Shown here: in pieces, positions 46,701 through 56,872 of the stretch
Numbering within the stretch: position 1 is the first letter of the stretch
Layout of the letters: each line of letters begins with the position of its first letter
Source: Phlebotomus papatasi
Taxonomy: Eukaryota > Arthropoda > Insecta > Diptera > Psychodidae
Assembly (NCBI RefSeq): GCF_024763615.1
Contig: NC_077224.1
Location: forward strand, 67,466,712-67,530,711
Direction of reading: 5' to 3'
DNA: 64,000 nucleotides
Position numbers and translations under genes: made by a program
Notes under the pieces: generated by a model
Told to the model about the DNA's origin: nothing
The model's database searches: none
The model's input: the letters and a program-made list of their open reading frames with translations, nothing else

Positions 46701-49700
46701 ACTTGGTATACCCTTTGTCTGCTGCATTGCCATGTTCTCGTTCAAAGTGTTCCCATGTATCAAACTTCGTTGGCATTATGAAGTGCAGTAGAGCCCATAA
46801 TTCCTTCAAAGAATTCTGTAGGGGTGTTCCCGTTATGAGTAGTCGATGATTTGTATCAAAATCCTTGAGTGCTTTGTACAGCAACGAGTCATCGTTCTTC
46901 AAACGATGCGCCTCGTCAACGAGTAAAGCAGCCCAACTGATACAACCCAAAAATGTTTTATCCTTCAGCAAAATTTCATACGTTGTCAGAATTGCATTGA
47001 ATTTTAGTCGTTTTGACGGTGAAAATGACCATTCGTACTGCCGTATAATCTCACGTGATTGTACATCACCCAAGTATGTCACGATATTCATTTCCGGTGC
47101 CCACAGTTGAAATTCTCTCTGCCATGCTGTCATCGTACTCAGTGGAACAACACAGAGAAATGGTCCATGGAGAGATTGCACTTTGAAGAGATAGAAGAGA
47201 AAACAGATGGTCTGAATGGTCTTTCCCAGACCCATTTCATCCGCCAATATCACCGAATTCTCCTTACACCATGACAATATCAACCAATTCAAACCATCCA
47301 TTTGATAGTCTCGCAGTATGAGATCACGATCAATCCCAAGAAAATCCGGTTGTGTCTTGAGATGATGGAATTTTGGTCGATACTTCAGTGCTTTGCAGTG
47401 TCTCGATGGGGTCTTCTTTGAACCCTCACGATCATTAAATTCACTGATTTTCTGTTGCCACTTTCGGCTGACTAGGCTAGCATCTTCCCATGTGGCTTCT
47501 GCATACGGCAGAGATTCCCACTTGCAGTAGTAATCAATACCACCATCACTTCTAACCGTCTGTGCAATTATTCTATCAACATTATTGTAACTCTTCAGTA
47601 ATTCCTGCTGCAATTCCATCTGACACTCAAAATAGTCAATATCCTCTGGACCAGCATTCTTACGCCATATCTCAATATCCCTCTCACGCTTGATATAATT
47701 CTCCAATTTCTTCATACCCTTGACTTTTTGCTCCTTCAGTGATTCCTGACTCTCCCACGTATTGTGAATGTGTGACCAACCTTTCCATTTGATCAGATAC
47801 TGCTCCTCCTTCTCACACTCATCTCCCGCATCATCCTCATCATTGGGATCACCACCAGCATCCTCAATGGCATACACCGTTGTCTGATTTCCCGTAATAC
47901 CCTTACGACCATCCCTACGACCAATAATCCGTTCAATTGTTTCGGATTTATTAGCCTCAGTATCAGCTGGCGGAGACTCATCGTAATCCACATCGATTAA
48001 ATCTTCAGATCCAGTCTTCTCATCGTCACTCGCCTCCTTGTAGCTCACTGTTGTCGTGGCGGCTCTCCTGGAACCACCACGCTTTCCACCCTCATCGCTA
48101 TCACTATAGTCCGATGAGTAGTTGGCATTCTTTACCCTCTTCTTGGCTGGACGCTTCTTGGATGAACTCACCGGACGACGATATGGTGTAGCATCTTCTT
48201 CACTCTCACTAGCACTCTCCGATGTACCTGAATGCCATCGGTTGCTGTTCATTTGATACAACAACAAAAAAAATAATCCCCATCATTTCCTCAAAGGAAA
48301 CTTCTCATAATATTCCATTCAAGACTGCTAACTATTCGAACTTAGCACATTTGTTCACTGAATAAATCATTAATACAAAGCTTGCAATTGCAGACTTCAG
48401 CAAATATTCAGATTAGAAATATGTATTATGTAAATATTTATTACAAAATTCCCATATCATTTATATTACTCTTCTGATAGAAAAAAATATATAAATGGAA
48501 TTCAAATTGAAAATGATTATGTTGCGTTGGAAGTTGTCATTCTTTTCCTTATAATGTAAAGTAAATTTTCAACATCTTCCTCAATTCTGAGATAAAGGAC
48601 GACGTTTCGGCACGAATGAGACCTATGCCATAACTAAGAAAAAACCCGGAGGGGAAGGCTTTCAGACTTCGCACACGCTCTGACCTATTTGAACGAATCT
48701 GATCAATCTGACGTACTTTTTATGAAAAAATGTATGATATTTTAAAGTGCTATTTAAATATATCGCAATAAAGTCAGATTCATTAAAGAAACATGGAAAA
48801 AATATGAAGTGTTCGAAGTTAGAGTTGTATGCAAAGCCTCAAAGCCTTCCCAAACTTTTTTTCGATGTAAGATTTCATCTCGACTGAAGTATGTTTTCAT
48901 TTAAGAATATAATTCAGTCAAAATGTTTTTTCTTGTGTGACAAAGATCATATGAACCATCAATTAGAAATATTCCTAACAGTGTTTTATAGAGACCTACA
49001 GTGGCGACAAGATAAATTGCACACCTTTTGCGATTTTCTTCTTTTGATGTTTTATGATACAATACTAATATTTATACCTGGTCATGCTTTATTTTTCAGA
49101 AAACATAATGCCTACTATAAATAAAAATAATAATCATTTAATATTTATATCTTCTAAATAAAGCCATGTGTTTTTATCATTTTATAAGTTTAGGTATAAT
49201 TTGTGCGGCCAATTTAAATAGCACACTTTCACTTTTTCTAAAAATATTACTGTTATTTTAAAATTCATTATATTCCCGTATTTTTGAAAATTTGAAGGCA
49301 TTAATACCATAAATTTTCGACATGCGTGGGCTATTAAATTGAATGCTATGGACCTGCGACTTCATTAGGGAGCGGTTGAAAATGAATTGAATGTTAGTCT
49401 CACTACTTTTATTAATACATGTTCAGATAAAATTAGGCAGTTAGTGGTGTGTTTTAGTTTTCCTTAAAAGGAATATTGAGGAAACCACTATTTATTAGAA
49501 GTAGGCTGAAGTGGGGAACCTTTGATATAAAAATGAAGTTCCTACTTTAGACTCTTTTCCTATGTTATAGATATAATAAAAGAAATCAAATTATATCACA
49601 AAGAAAATTTCTTGCTAATTATTATAATTCAAAACATCATTAACTTTGGAACGTAAAAACTTCCGATATTTCCTTAAATAGAGAATTGCACTACAATATT

Positions 49701-52700
49701 TCTGTCAAAGGTATCCCTTGTGGGGTTGCTTTGAAATGGTTCAGGGTACATTTGAAAGTCACTTTTTTATCCATTATTTTCTAGTAAAATCTTGAGCAGT
49801 CTAAGGGATAGAACAGAGTGTAAAGAACTTAATAAGTTCGTACTTTGTGATTTTTTTGCATTTCGAGAAATCCTCGGGGAATTTTCTGCTCCGTGGTACG
49901 GTAAAATGTTTAGAAAGAATTTCATTATCTGGAATGCTTTCAGACTCTTATGTGCAATACAAATGTCAAGAACAACGAGGAAGAAATGGAAGTGAAGTCT
50001 ACGGCCAAGAAGGAAGTGCTTCCGGAAGAAATCTTCCATGATTCTGTGAACGTGAAGTATGCCAAGACTAGGAATCAGAGCACAAAGATCTCGCTGAAGA
50101 AAGAAGTGGGAATAGTTTCAGCGGAAAATCCGGAAAGTTGCCAATAAATTCAATGCAATAAATAAATCAATAAAGATCAGGGATATGCTCAACGAACAAT
50201 AACTTTTCTTAGTAAGCATGTTTTCAAAATTTCCTATGAGAGAGAGCGAGTTAACTAGACTTCGGTTTCATTCACTCTTATTGAAATACCGGAAATACCA
50301 AAAATATGTCTACAAAACAAGTTATTTTGCGTTTGGCAATAATCAGTAATAATAATAATAATAGAAAATAAAATAATAATAATAGGAAATTCTATCGAGA
50401 AAATTAAAAAGAATTCACCACTAAAGTTATTTTGTGTTTAATTGTGCTGTTTTGTGTTTGGACTCTGTGTATTTCTTCTGGAAGAAAGGTCACATCTCAC
50501 ATCAAAATAGTCTTGCCAGCTGTGATTCAAAGGAACCCCATTTTTTATTTCAAAGCTGCCCCAAGACACACTTCTGAAATTTTTTTGCTCAATTATAAAA
50601 ACAAATTTTGCTAGAATCAATTTTTTGTAATAATCTTTTACGCATATAAACCCATTATTCTCTGCAGTAGTCCTAGGTAGTGAATGTTAGAGTGAAGAAA
50701 ATTGCCTAAGACTTTGGGAGCAAAATTGCAGTGTCAGACTGATTTCGGACAAAGGCGTTTAGATCCTAAAATAAGAACTAGGGTCATCAATTTATCACTA
50801 ATCGTGTAAAGGCATTTCATCATAAAGTGGGGCTCAGCTGGGGGCTTAGCTCCACTTAAAAACGAAAAAATGTATTTTAGAGTTATCCCGTTTTAAAAGT
50901 GCCCTACTTTCCGCTATAAATACCTTTCTTCCTCTTCATTTAAATATTTATCAGCCTGATAAATTTATAATTTCACAAATTATAAACAAAGAAAAATTTG
51001 ATTTGCTGGCTAATTCTGCCCGGTTTCCCCTATACAATATTGAGTCAGAAATATTTTAGATCAGACATAATTACGAATTATCTGCATTGTTATGGGGCAT
51101 ACAGTCTTTTTTTTACCTATATATACGTCGATTGTCGAAACATTTTGGAAATTCAACATAAATCCTTTGAATTTTTTTTAAGTTATGAACTTAATATACC
51201 GTTACGCTAATTCATTTTAAATTTATACAGTTTAAATGTATTTTTTATATTTCATTTTATTGTGATAAAAAACTTTAACAAAAATTGAAGCCGTGTAATC
51301 AAGTTTCAAAAGATTTTTTTGCATTTTGATAATTGTTATTGGCTTTTGACAATTAAATAGACAAATAAATCTTTGTTTCTATTTTTAAAACTTTGCATGT
51401 GGAGTTTCATATCGTCATGAAAATTAAATCCTGTTTTACTTTGTAATTTAAGTTTCGGATATCTTTAATTAACCCTAAATTTATTTTATGAATAATTGTT
51501 CTATAACTTGAAGCCTTTTAAAATAAGAATTTTTAATTAAAAAAAAATGAAAAAAATCGAACGTTTCAAATTTGTATTTTTTTTTCAAGATATTAAAATT
51601 ATTTTCGATAATTTAAATTACTATTAGGGGGAAGTGGGGTATAGGGGGAAGCTTTGATGTTTCGCATATACGCTACCATCAAACACTTCGTATTTCTTCC
51701 GTATTCCTTTATGAATCTCACATATGGCTATATATTTTAATAGCTACTCTTAAATCCCACCTCTCCTGAAAAAATTGGGTGTCTAATTCTTTTTTCCTAG
51801 TTTCAGGAAACAAAAATTAAAAACAGGTGCAAAACTGTAATTTTAATGTGTAATATTTTGTACAATTTTGCACAATTTTTATCACTTTTTTTGGAAAACT
51901 ACTATCACAGGATGTAGAGGGGTTATTAGGGTTTAAATTTGTATAAAAACCTCTTGGAATGAAGAAGGCCGTTTTTGTGGGTGGAAAAAAATTCGCAAAC
52001 TTGACCCATATTCATCGATCGGATATTAAGAATTATTATGTATCGCATAGTGAATCTGGCAACACTATAATTTTAATGTTCTAACATAACCTCACTTGTG
52101 TGTTGCGGACGTCAAGATGCAACATAACCTTCAAATTTCCACATACATTTTGGGGTTGCCAAAGTGACATTTTCATGGAATTTGAAAATCAAAGAAAGAA
52201 AATGGATTCCTCAGTGTATAAAATTATGCCTTTTACAAATCTTCATAAAAGTAATATTAAAAGATATTATTCCTCACATAAACTATTTAATCAGATAGAC
52301 TAGAGTTCCGTCTAAACAATGATGTGTAACTTTTAATGTCGGGTGCAAAATTTACGGTGAAAATGGGACGTTTTTGAGTGATGTAAATTATATGCGAAAA
52401 TAGAAACTTGATTGAACTATCGGACAAATCGCCATTAAATTTTCATTTTCTTCTAGAGAAAAATGTGAGGATTTCTCAGGATTTTGTGAGATAGGATTTT
52501 GAACCTAGTAAGTAAGAGGTTTTTTTGGCATAGTTGGTGAATTGATACGGTTCGTGTTGTAGTCAGAAAAAATTACTTAACTTGGACATCATTTTTGTAT
52601 GCGAAACATCAAAGCCTCCCCCTACCTTTGAAATTGGGATATTTCACATATTTTTAAATAAAATTGGGTCTTACCGTAATACAATTTATCTGCACGAACA

Positions 52701-55700
52701 GATTGAGAAGTTAAATTATATCACGAAAAGGCTCAATTTTATTTAAAAATAGGTGGAAATGCCAATTTCAAAGGTGCCCACTTTCCCCTATACTTTTTTG
52801 CAAGATATTGAGGAGTTCGAGTGCTAGTCTGTCAAATTGATGAATTTAAGTTCTAATCGTCATAATTAAAATTTTTCGCAAATAACGCAGAAATTTGTGT
52901 TTATTAATTCTAAATTGAAAATTGTTCCATTTTTAAATGTTTTATTTACAAATTCCATATCCTTTAATTTTATATATTTGTTATAAATTATTGCAGAAAG
53001 TGCTCGATAAGAAATATTCGAAATTGTCTAAAGTTTTTTTTTTACCACTTAGCTTAGTTAGTTAGTGCTTAGTTACCTCAATAAGTCAAAACCAATCTTG
53101 AAGTTGGTAAAATATTTTAGTTTATTTAAACAAATTAAGTCTAAGAGAAGTTTCTATTTCAAAACTAAAACCTAATTGAACAGGTTAAACATTATTAGGA
53201 ATTAAAATATTAAAAAAATATTCTGTTTAATAGAATTCAAAATATTATACTAAAAATTAAAAACTGAATTTGAATACAAAAGGATTTTGTTTTAATGTTT
53301 AGTATTGAAATAACCCGATTTCGATTTAGAAAGGTAAAATCTTACCATCAATCTCGTATTATTTAACTTTGAAAATTTGATAACGTTTCATTATTTCCAA
53401 AATCGGAAGTTATTCAATTATAAGATTAAATAAATAAATAAATTTAAAAAAAGCTATATAATTTTTTGAAATATTTTAATCTTAATGTAGTAATAAAATT
53501 AAAAAGTCTTAACCGTCTTAAGTTACTAAAACCAAAAACTCCTTATCGATTTAGAAATATAAATCTTATTGGGGCTTCAGACTTCCGATTTACCCTTATG
53601 GCTTAGCTACACAAGTTCTTTCCAAGATTTTTGGAATCGACCTTGAATTAAATTCTTGAAGAAATACTGCAATTACTCGTTCATTTGAAATTAGGCACCT
53701 TTGTAAACTGGTCTAAATTTTAGGCCAGATATCCGACTTACGATAAATCCCGTAAATTATTAGTTTTTCTGAGTTCAAAATAATTTAGAATATTATGCTG
53801 AAAACCAGGAATTAAAAAAAAATCCATTTTAATTAGGGGCTAAGTAAGGATGTCCTAGCAGCCTTGAATGGAAAATTCCAAAATCGAAAACCAAAACTCT
53901 TATTCAGAAAGTGACCTCAGGCAACTTTAAAAAAATATAACTATAGTACACTTTGGCGAAAATAAATATCCGAAAATGGAAAGAAAAATGAAAGTAAAAA
54001 TTTAAAAACATTTATTTTTCAAAAATTCCATTATTCAAAACCGAAAGTATCGCCCCCCATTATTTTACACAAAAGAAAATTATACTACTCACCAAAGCAT
54101 TTAGGCTAAATAAAATAATAATAGAAGAGAATAAATAAAATTGCCAAATTTTTGGATTTAAAAAAAAAATGTTAAAAAAAATTAAAAAAAATAAGAAATT
54201 AAGAAAAGAACTGAAAAAGCTATCGAAAAATCTTAAGCACTGTCATCACACTGAATCACTTCACTTGAAAATTCTTCTGAAAAAGGTCACTTTCCACTGA
54301 GAAATCAGCACTCAAAATTTGAGGTCCTAAGAGAACACAACATCTAAAATTGATCAAAGTCACTTACTTTTTCTTTTTGGGTCGACTTGGGGCTTTCGTA
54401 GCCGGTGGTCTCTTCTTCGGGGGTGGTTTTCGTCTGTATTTGTAGTCCTCATCATCCTATGGGACACGATCAGAAGAAGAATTGGGACAGGGTCCGAAGG
54501 GAAAAAGAAGTTTTGAATAAATATTTTGAAAATGAAACAAAAAAAAAAGATTGAGGGAGGGAAAGCCTGTGACTTACATCGGGACTACTTTTTTCGGAAT
54601 TCTGGTAATCTTCGCGATTTCCTGTGCGGGTATTTGTGTAGATATCATCATCACTTGAATCCTCCTCCTCTTCCTCTTCCTCATCTTCATCCTCATCACT
54701 ATTTTTGCCCGTATTCTCTTCCTCGGACGTATTTTGAGACTTATCATCCTTGGACTGATTTAATGGGGTCTTAACAGTACTCTCACTCTTTGACCCATCT
54801 GACCTCTGACTTGATCCTGAGCTTGAGCTCCCAGAATCCGACTCACTGTTCAAAACCAAAGGATAAACCGTAAATTCTAACCCAAAAGACCCCTAAAAAA
54901 AACTTCTACGAACCTCTCAGATTCTGAACTTGATTCGCTTTTGCTATTTTCACTGCTTGACTCATTGTCAGAATCACTTTTGTCCTCCTTATCCTGAATT
55001 TAACAAAGGATAGAGAGGATTAATCAGAAATTTGGCCAAAAATCATCCTCCTAGTACGATTTGTAACACCAAAAAGGCTTCTTGGGCGACTTTAGATGGG
55101 ATTTTTGGGACTTTTAGACACAATCAAAAACTTCCGGGAGTTTCTGGACACATCTTATGAGAAAAAATTGGCGGGAAAAGCAAAACATAACCCCAATAGG
55201 AAGCAATTTCTTATGTTTTCTGACCAAAAACCCTTCAAAATTCACAAAGTTTCCACCAAAAAGTCCCCGGAAAAGATCATCCGGATGGAAAATGACGCAT
55301 TTCTACGGGAAATTTGATGAAAAATCTAGGAAAATTGGATAAAATGAAGGTAAATTGATGATTTGTTGTGATGAAAAGCTCAAAATTTGCCTGCATTGTT
55401 GAATAAAAGTGAAAATTGCAAAAAAGGGTCCCCCTTCAATTTTCCCAAAAGTCACCTTGGGGGAAAGCTGAAAAACTGTAGAATCCACAGAAATGGACAG
55501 AAAGGTGGAACAATGAGGATAAATAGGATTTTTAAGCCTTTTTATCCGTGTAAACAAAGATTTTTTGGTATAGAGTCTGGAGGAAATGTTCTTTTTCTCG
55601 TGACTCTTCAATGGCAGCCACACCCATTTTCACCAAAAATCCACCCGTGAACATCCCTAGAAGCCAAATAGTACATTTTTCAGCTGAAATAGAGAATAAT

Positions 55701-55737
55701 TGAGATATTTTAGTGATATTTATTACCTGATTCATTT
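31727..55737 (-). CDS. Chd1: Chromodomain-helicase-DNA-binding protein 1
   Basis: SNF2-family ATP-dependent nucleosome remodeller that binds H3K4-methylated chromatin and acts in transcribed genes. Nine coding exons join in frame on the minus strand: 55735-55727, 54993-54914, 54845-54578, 54456-54368, 48244-45256, 41159-39697, 36455-36225, 36158-36060 and 31934-31727. This gives 1,811 residues (Drosophila Chd1 is of similar size). Order: Ser/Glu-rich N-terminus; tandem chromodomains at about 252-336 and 371-420; helicase with ADEMGLGKT (about 483-491), DEAH (about 592-595) and AHRIGQ (about 876-881); the SANT-SLIDE-like region across the 45.26/41.16 kb junction (IACDAELQ|EKPLAELKKMG); CHCT domain at about 1440-1515 (NHTRACLLSIGKQIDECLSH); Arg/Asp/Tyr-rich C-terminus ending in a TAG at 31729-31727. 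All phases match. The first coding exon, MNQ, has only 9 bases; it is supported by ATG, phase and a GTAATA donor, so it is the least certain. The 68, 121 and 66 bp introns contrast with 3-6 kb introns full of transposons. Confidence 0.93.
31991..32180. mobile_element. CTCCGGCACACC-family MITE, degraded copy
   Basis: It starts ATGACTCCGGCACACCTTTT and continues with TCAGGAAAATTTCATGAAGT, the same as the neighbouring copies. Its right end is decayed. It lies only 57 bp from the splice acceptor of the last Chd1 exon. Confidence 0.5.
32558..32823. mobile_element. CTCCGGCACACC-family MITE, best copy
   Basis: The ends are ATGACTCCGGCACACCATTT and inverted ATGGCTCCGGCACACCTTTT. The arms continue through AGATCAGGAAAATTTCATGA and GTCGAAATTCGAAT for about 60 bp. 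Non-coding. Confidence 0.75.
32868..33120. mobile_element. CTCCGGCACACC-family MITE, third copy in the intron
   Basis: The ends are TGCCTTCGGCACACCTTTTA and inverted ATGGCACCGGGACACCTTTT. The interior matches the copy at 32558-32823 (TCTTTCTCACATGTTTTG). It is followed directly by another MITE at 33123. Confidence 0.7.
33123..33435. mobile_element. CAGTAGACTCTC-family MITE, copy 2
   Basis: The ends are CAGTAGACTCTCTCAAATTC and inverted CAGTAGACTCTCGCAAATTC, with TA on each side. The interior holds AATTCGGGC on both strands. About 309 bp. Confidence 0.75.
33443..33922. mobile_element. CAGTAGACT-family MITE, diverged copy 3
   Basis: It begins CAGTAGACTTACGCTAATTC just 9 bp after copy 2 and ends inverted CAGCAGTCTCTCTCATTT, flanked by TA. 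The interior shares GACAACAAAC/TTTGTTGACATTTTTCA words with copy 2 in opposite orientation. Confidence 0.55.
34075..34330. repeat. Dispersed ACCGGTT-type repeat, copy 2
   Basis: It shares ATAAATCACTCAAAAGATC, CGGTTCATAA, ACCGATTTATAAAT and CAGTTTTATCGGAAAT with 17075-17420 in the same order. The repeat lies in the last Chd1 intron. Confidence 0.5.
34762..34900. mobile_element. Small MITE, second copy of the 6.2 kb family
   Basis: The ends are GTCTTAAGCCTAGAGACAG and inverted GACTTAAGTCGAGAACCAGC. CGTAATTATAAT words lie in the core as in the copy at 6200-6341. Confidence 0.5.
37098..37202 (-). CDS. Possible 34-codon ORF below a TATA/Inr promoter
   Basis: On the minus strand an ATG at 37202 opens a 34-residue frame, MAIFVLHGFTSLIRDS then a Leu/Pro/Ala-rich hydrophobic stretch, ending VMHASV and TAG. 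The start is about 37 bases downstream of the predicted transcription start at 37239. The hydrophobic N-terminus could be a signal or anchor, or simply the first exon of a captured gene. No family is recognised. The opposite strand is also open, so coding status is unproven. Confidence 0.25.
   Translation of the reverse strand: MAIFVLHGFTSLIRDSLPLLLPALAYDFVMHASV
37234..37269 (-). promoter_or_regulatory. Candidate core promoter: TATA box plus initiator
   Basis: Minus-strand TATAAAA (37269-37263) is followed by TCAGTC (37241-37236), the arthropod initiator consensus, with its A at 37239. That is 30 bases from the first T of the TATA box, the canonical spacing. It lies inside a MITE within the Chd1 intron and points the same way as Chd1. 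Confidence 0.45.
37460..37719. mobile_element. Right half of the palindromic TTCGTAAA MITE
   Basis: This closely matches 22188-22435, from ACAAACAAAAATTTACGAAC to the end TTTTTTTCTGTGTA. The left half is absent. It directly abuts the GGAACAAATT element, so the junction is probably an insertion or deletion breakpoint. Confidence 0.65.
38386..38740. mobile_element. GGGTAAGTGTGCC-family MITE in Chd1 intron, copy 3
   Basis: It starts truncated at AGTGTGCCAAATTTCGGCAT and ends in inverted GGGTAAGTGTGCCAAATT followed by TA. It shares CGCCAAAGTCTCAAGTTTGA with the copies at 25003 and 39172, in the same orientation. Confidence 0.65.
39172..39600. mobile_element. GGGTAAGTGTGCC-family MITE in Chd1 intron, copy 4
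   Basis: It starts GGGTAAGTGTGCCAAGTT after TA and ends GGAATTTGGCACACTTACG, where the last bases have diverged. It is very similar to 25003-25432. It ends 96 bp from the donor of the Chd1 exon at 39697. Confidence 0.7.
41826..42890 (-). mobile_element. pogo-like element, copy 2, split by a SINE
   Basis: The ends are GGGTAAATGTCCTAAT and inverted GGGTAAATTAAGCTAATTC, with TA at 41824-41825 and 42891-42892. Apart from the SINE it is the reverse complement of 29337-30201. Its minus strand reads TRNKNKSCTQEQLNKVLEAF and continues RLGFTYTVCLQLE, longer than in copy 1. This supports a decayed helix-turn-helix protein. It lies in the Chd1 intron between the exons at 41159 and 45256. Confidence 0.65.
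41842..42106 (+). mobile_element. tRNA-derived SINE with 13 bp target duplication
   Basis: The head carries a Pol III A box (TGGGTCAAGTGGTAGAGC) and B box (GGGTTCGAATCCC) about 35 bp apart. Its anticodon-arm-like hairpin has an 8-base loop, so it is not a normal tRNA. A tRNA-unrelated body of about 180 bp follows, and the tail is an ATT repeat. The direct repeat TAAATGTCCTAAT at 41829-41841 and 42107-42119 is the target-site duplication. The uninterrupted site is readable (inverted) near 30185-30202 in the other pogo-like copy. Confidence 0.88.
43002..43611. repeat. Diverged CTCTTTCGTCTCC-type repeat
   Basis: The start (CTTTCGTCTCCTTTGGGACT then GGTACCCATGG) resembles 44897-44935 (CTTTGCGTTCTTTAGGGGAC then GTTCCCATGAG). 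The following part loosely resembles the element at 21335 (GTCCAAATCTAGGATATTTT). The boundaries are uncertain. Confidence 0.3.
43612..43860 (+). repeat. CACACAGAAAAAT element, truncated copy
   Basis: About 250 bp nearly identical to 44247-44496 in the same orientation. Shared words are ATTTAATTTCAAATCCCATC, GAATGCCAATGCCCTAATTC and AACTTAAACGCCTCGGGGAT. The copy stops at TCGGGGATTTT and is followed by a small hairpin at 43864-44006. Confidence 0.7.
43864..44006. mobile_element. Small fold-back hairpin element
   Basis: The words TAAATTTTAACGGAGGATAG and TAGTAATTTC are complemented by GAAATTACTATCCAAGCCAT and AAAATTTGCC across a 6-base loop near 43960. It lies between the two CACACAGAAAAAT copies. 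Confidence 0.5.
44066..44245 (+). mobile_element. Second, different tRNA-derived SINE-like sequence
   Basis: The A-box-like TGGCGCAGCTGGAAGATGC and B-box-like GTGTTCAAATCTCG are about 30 bp apart, followed by an unrelated body and an A/T tail (AAATTAATAAAAATC). The TGTCA loop recalls tRNA-Asp. I could not define a target duplication. It is unlike the SINE at 41842. Confidence 0.45.
44247..44562 (+). mobile_element. CACACAGAAAAAT element, complete copy
   Basis: It starts CACACAGAAAAATGG and ends TTTTTCTGTGTGTGC, so short inverted ends frame about 315 bp. A truncated direct copy lies at 43612-43860. Non-coding. Confidence 0.6.
44576..44654. repeat. Perfect 38 bp inverted repeat flanked by ATCCTAC
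   Basis: Positions 44576-44613 are the exact reverse complement of 44617-44654 with a 3-base loop (ATG). The arm begins CATTGCCGCTCTGAATATGG. The direct repeat ATCCTAC stands on both sides (44569-44575, 44655-44661), like a 7 bp target duplication. The arms are richer in G+C than the intron around them. Confidence 0.85.
48245..49949. other. Start of the 6.1 kb Chd1 intron, mostly featureless
   Basis: AT-rich intron. A possible MITE lies at about 48640-48865, where GGAGGGGAAGGCTTT is roughly inverted as AAAGCCTTCCCAAAC. No exon is seen. Confidence 0.35.
49950..50147 (+). pseudogene. Possible gene fragment inside Chd1 intron
   Basis: The + strand is open for 65 codons (from VKNNEEEMEVKSTAKK to ENPESCQ, then TAA), with coding-like codon use and G+C well above the flanks. 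AATAAATAAATCAATAAAG follows the stop directly. The charged peptide is not recognised. It could be the last exon of a nested gene or a 3' fragment of a processed pseudogene; the upstream part is missing or unreadable. Confidence 0.25.
50344..50390. repeat. AAT microsatellite
   Basis: Interrupted (AAT)n/(ATA)n run in the Chd1 intron, with GAAAATAAAATAATAATAAT in its middle. Confidence 0.8.
51628..52795. mobile_element. Nested MITE pair in Chd1 intron
   Basis: The inner element is framed by GGGGGAAGCTTTGATGTTTC (from 51646) and its inverted match GAAACATCAAAGCCTCCCCC (to about 52623). Outside it, GGGGGAAGTGGGGTA (51628) is inverted as GCCCACTTTCCCC near 52795. The right outer part resembles 60718-60800 (AGATTGAGAAGTTAAATTAT). 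No coding capacity is seen. Confidence 0.45.
52800..54367. other. End of the Chd1 intron, nothing recognised
   Basis: AT-rich intron without coding frames or clear repeats. Confidence 0.35.
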
Positions 55738-56872
55738 TAATGATTACGTAAAAAAATACGAATATCTCTTGTGTCGGATGATTTTTCCACCAAAATTCCT
55801 ATCTCTATCACAATAAAACACTTTAAATGGTTTTGGCATTATTAGTATTAGCAGAGATGATGGGAATTTTCACAATAATTTTCTCAACATTCCCAATGTT
55901 AAAAAAATCTCTCAATTTTCAGTCGCCATTTTATTTCTCAGGCCACTCGATGGCGACAAATGTGTACGGCAGAAATTGTGCGAAAAAATCACCATATATC
56001 CACAATTTTGTAAATTTAACAGCATCCAGTTGATCCATGCGTCCCAAACCCCAATTGCTGTATGTTTTTAACACAAAAATCACACTTTTTTCACCTGTTC
56101 CACCTTATTGTTTCGCACAAAACTCTTTTTCGAGAGACACTTTGCCAAAGAGATGCGACCATACTGAAGTTTTCACTGAAGGTGACAGCACTTCATATTC
56201 AAAATTTCCGTTATGACACAAATAATGCAAAATTGATATGAAAATAAGGTGCGAAATAAATATTATTTTTACTAAAAATAAATATAAAATCTCTACTATA
56301 TCTGCAATTTTACGAAAAACCCAGGAAAAATATATATAAATCCAGTAGTTGCCTCAAAAAGTCATCCTGAAAACTGAGTTAGCAATGATTGTTCTCAAAA
56401 GTTTTCAGTGTATAATCATTTTTCAGTGCTACATGGTCAAATTACACGAACTTACATAAAATTAATTTATGTATTTCAGCTTAAAACAATTATTCAGCTT
56501 TTATAATCTTCTTTTTTGTAGTGCATGATTTCTTGGCAAAAACTTTACCGTGGAAACGCATAATTTCAGTAGTTCACTTGATTTCCGCTACGCGGACAGC
56601 GCGTTTTTAAAAATGTGAATGTTGGTAGCACTGTGTATTTCGAAATCGAAAATGCCGGGAAAATTTTTCTTGTGTAGATTTTGTAAAAAAGGCCGGTGCA
56701 TCAGTTATAGAATTGGAAGTGAAATGGGTTGTTTCATGTGAGAAAATAGTAATTTAAAGATATTGTTGCGTCCGAAGAAAAAAAAATAAAAGAATAAAAA
56801 AAGATGGTAAGTTTTAGATATAAATATAAAGGATATAAAAACTGTAATTAATACAGGATTTCCACTATAACA
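55738..56872. other. Upstream region of Chd1
   Basis: The 5' untranslated sequence and promoter of Chd1 should lie here on the minus strand. The minus strand contains TTCAGTATGG near 56160 and another TTCAGTG near 56175 as possible initiators, but no TATA box. No other gene is seen. Confidence 0.3.
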
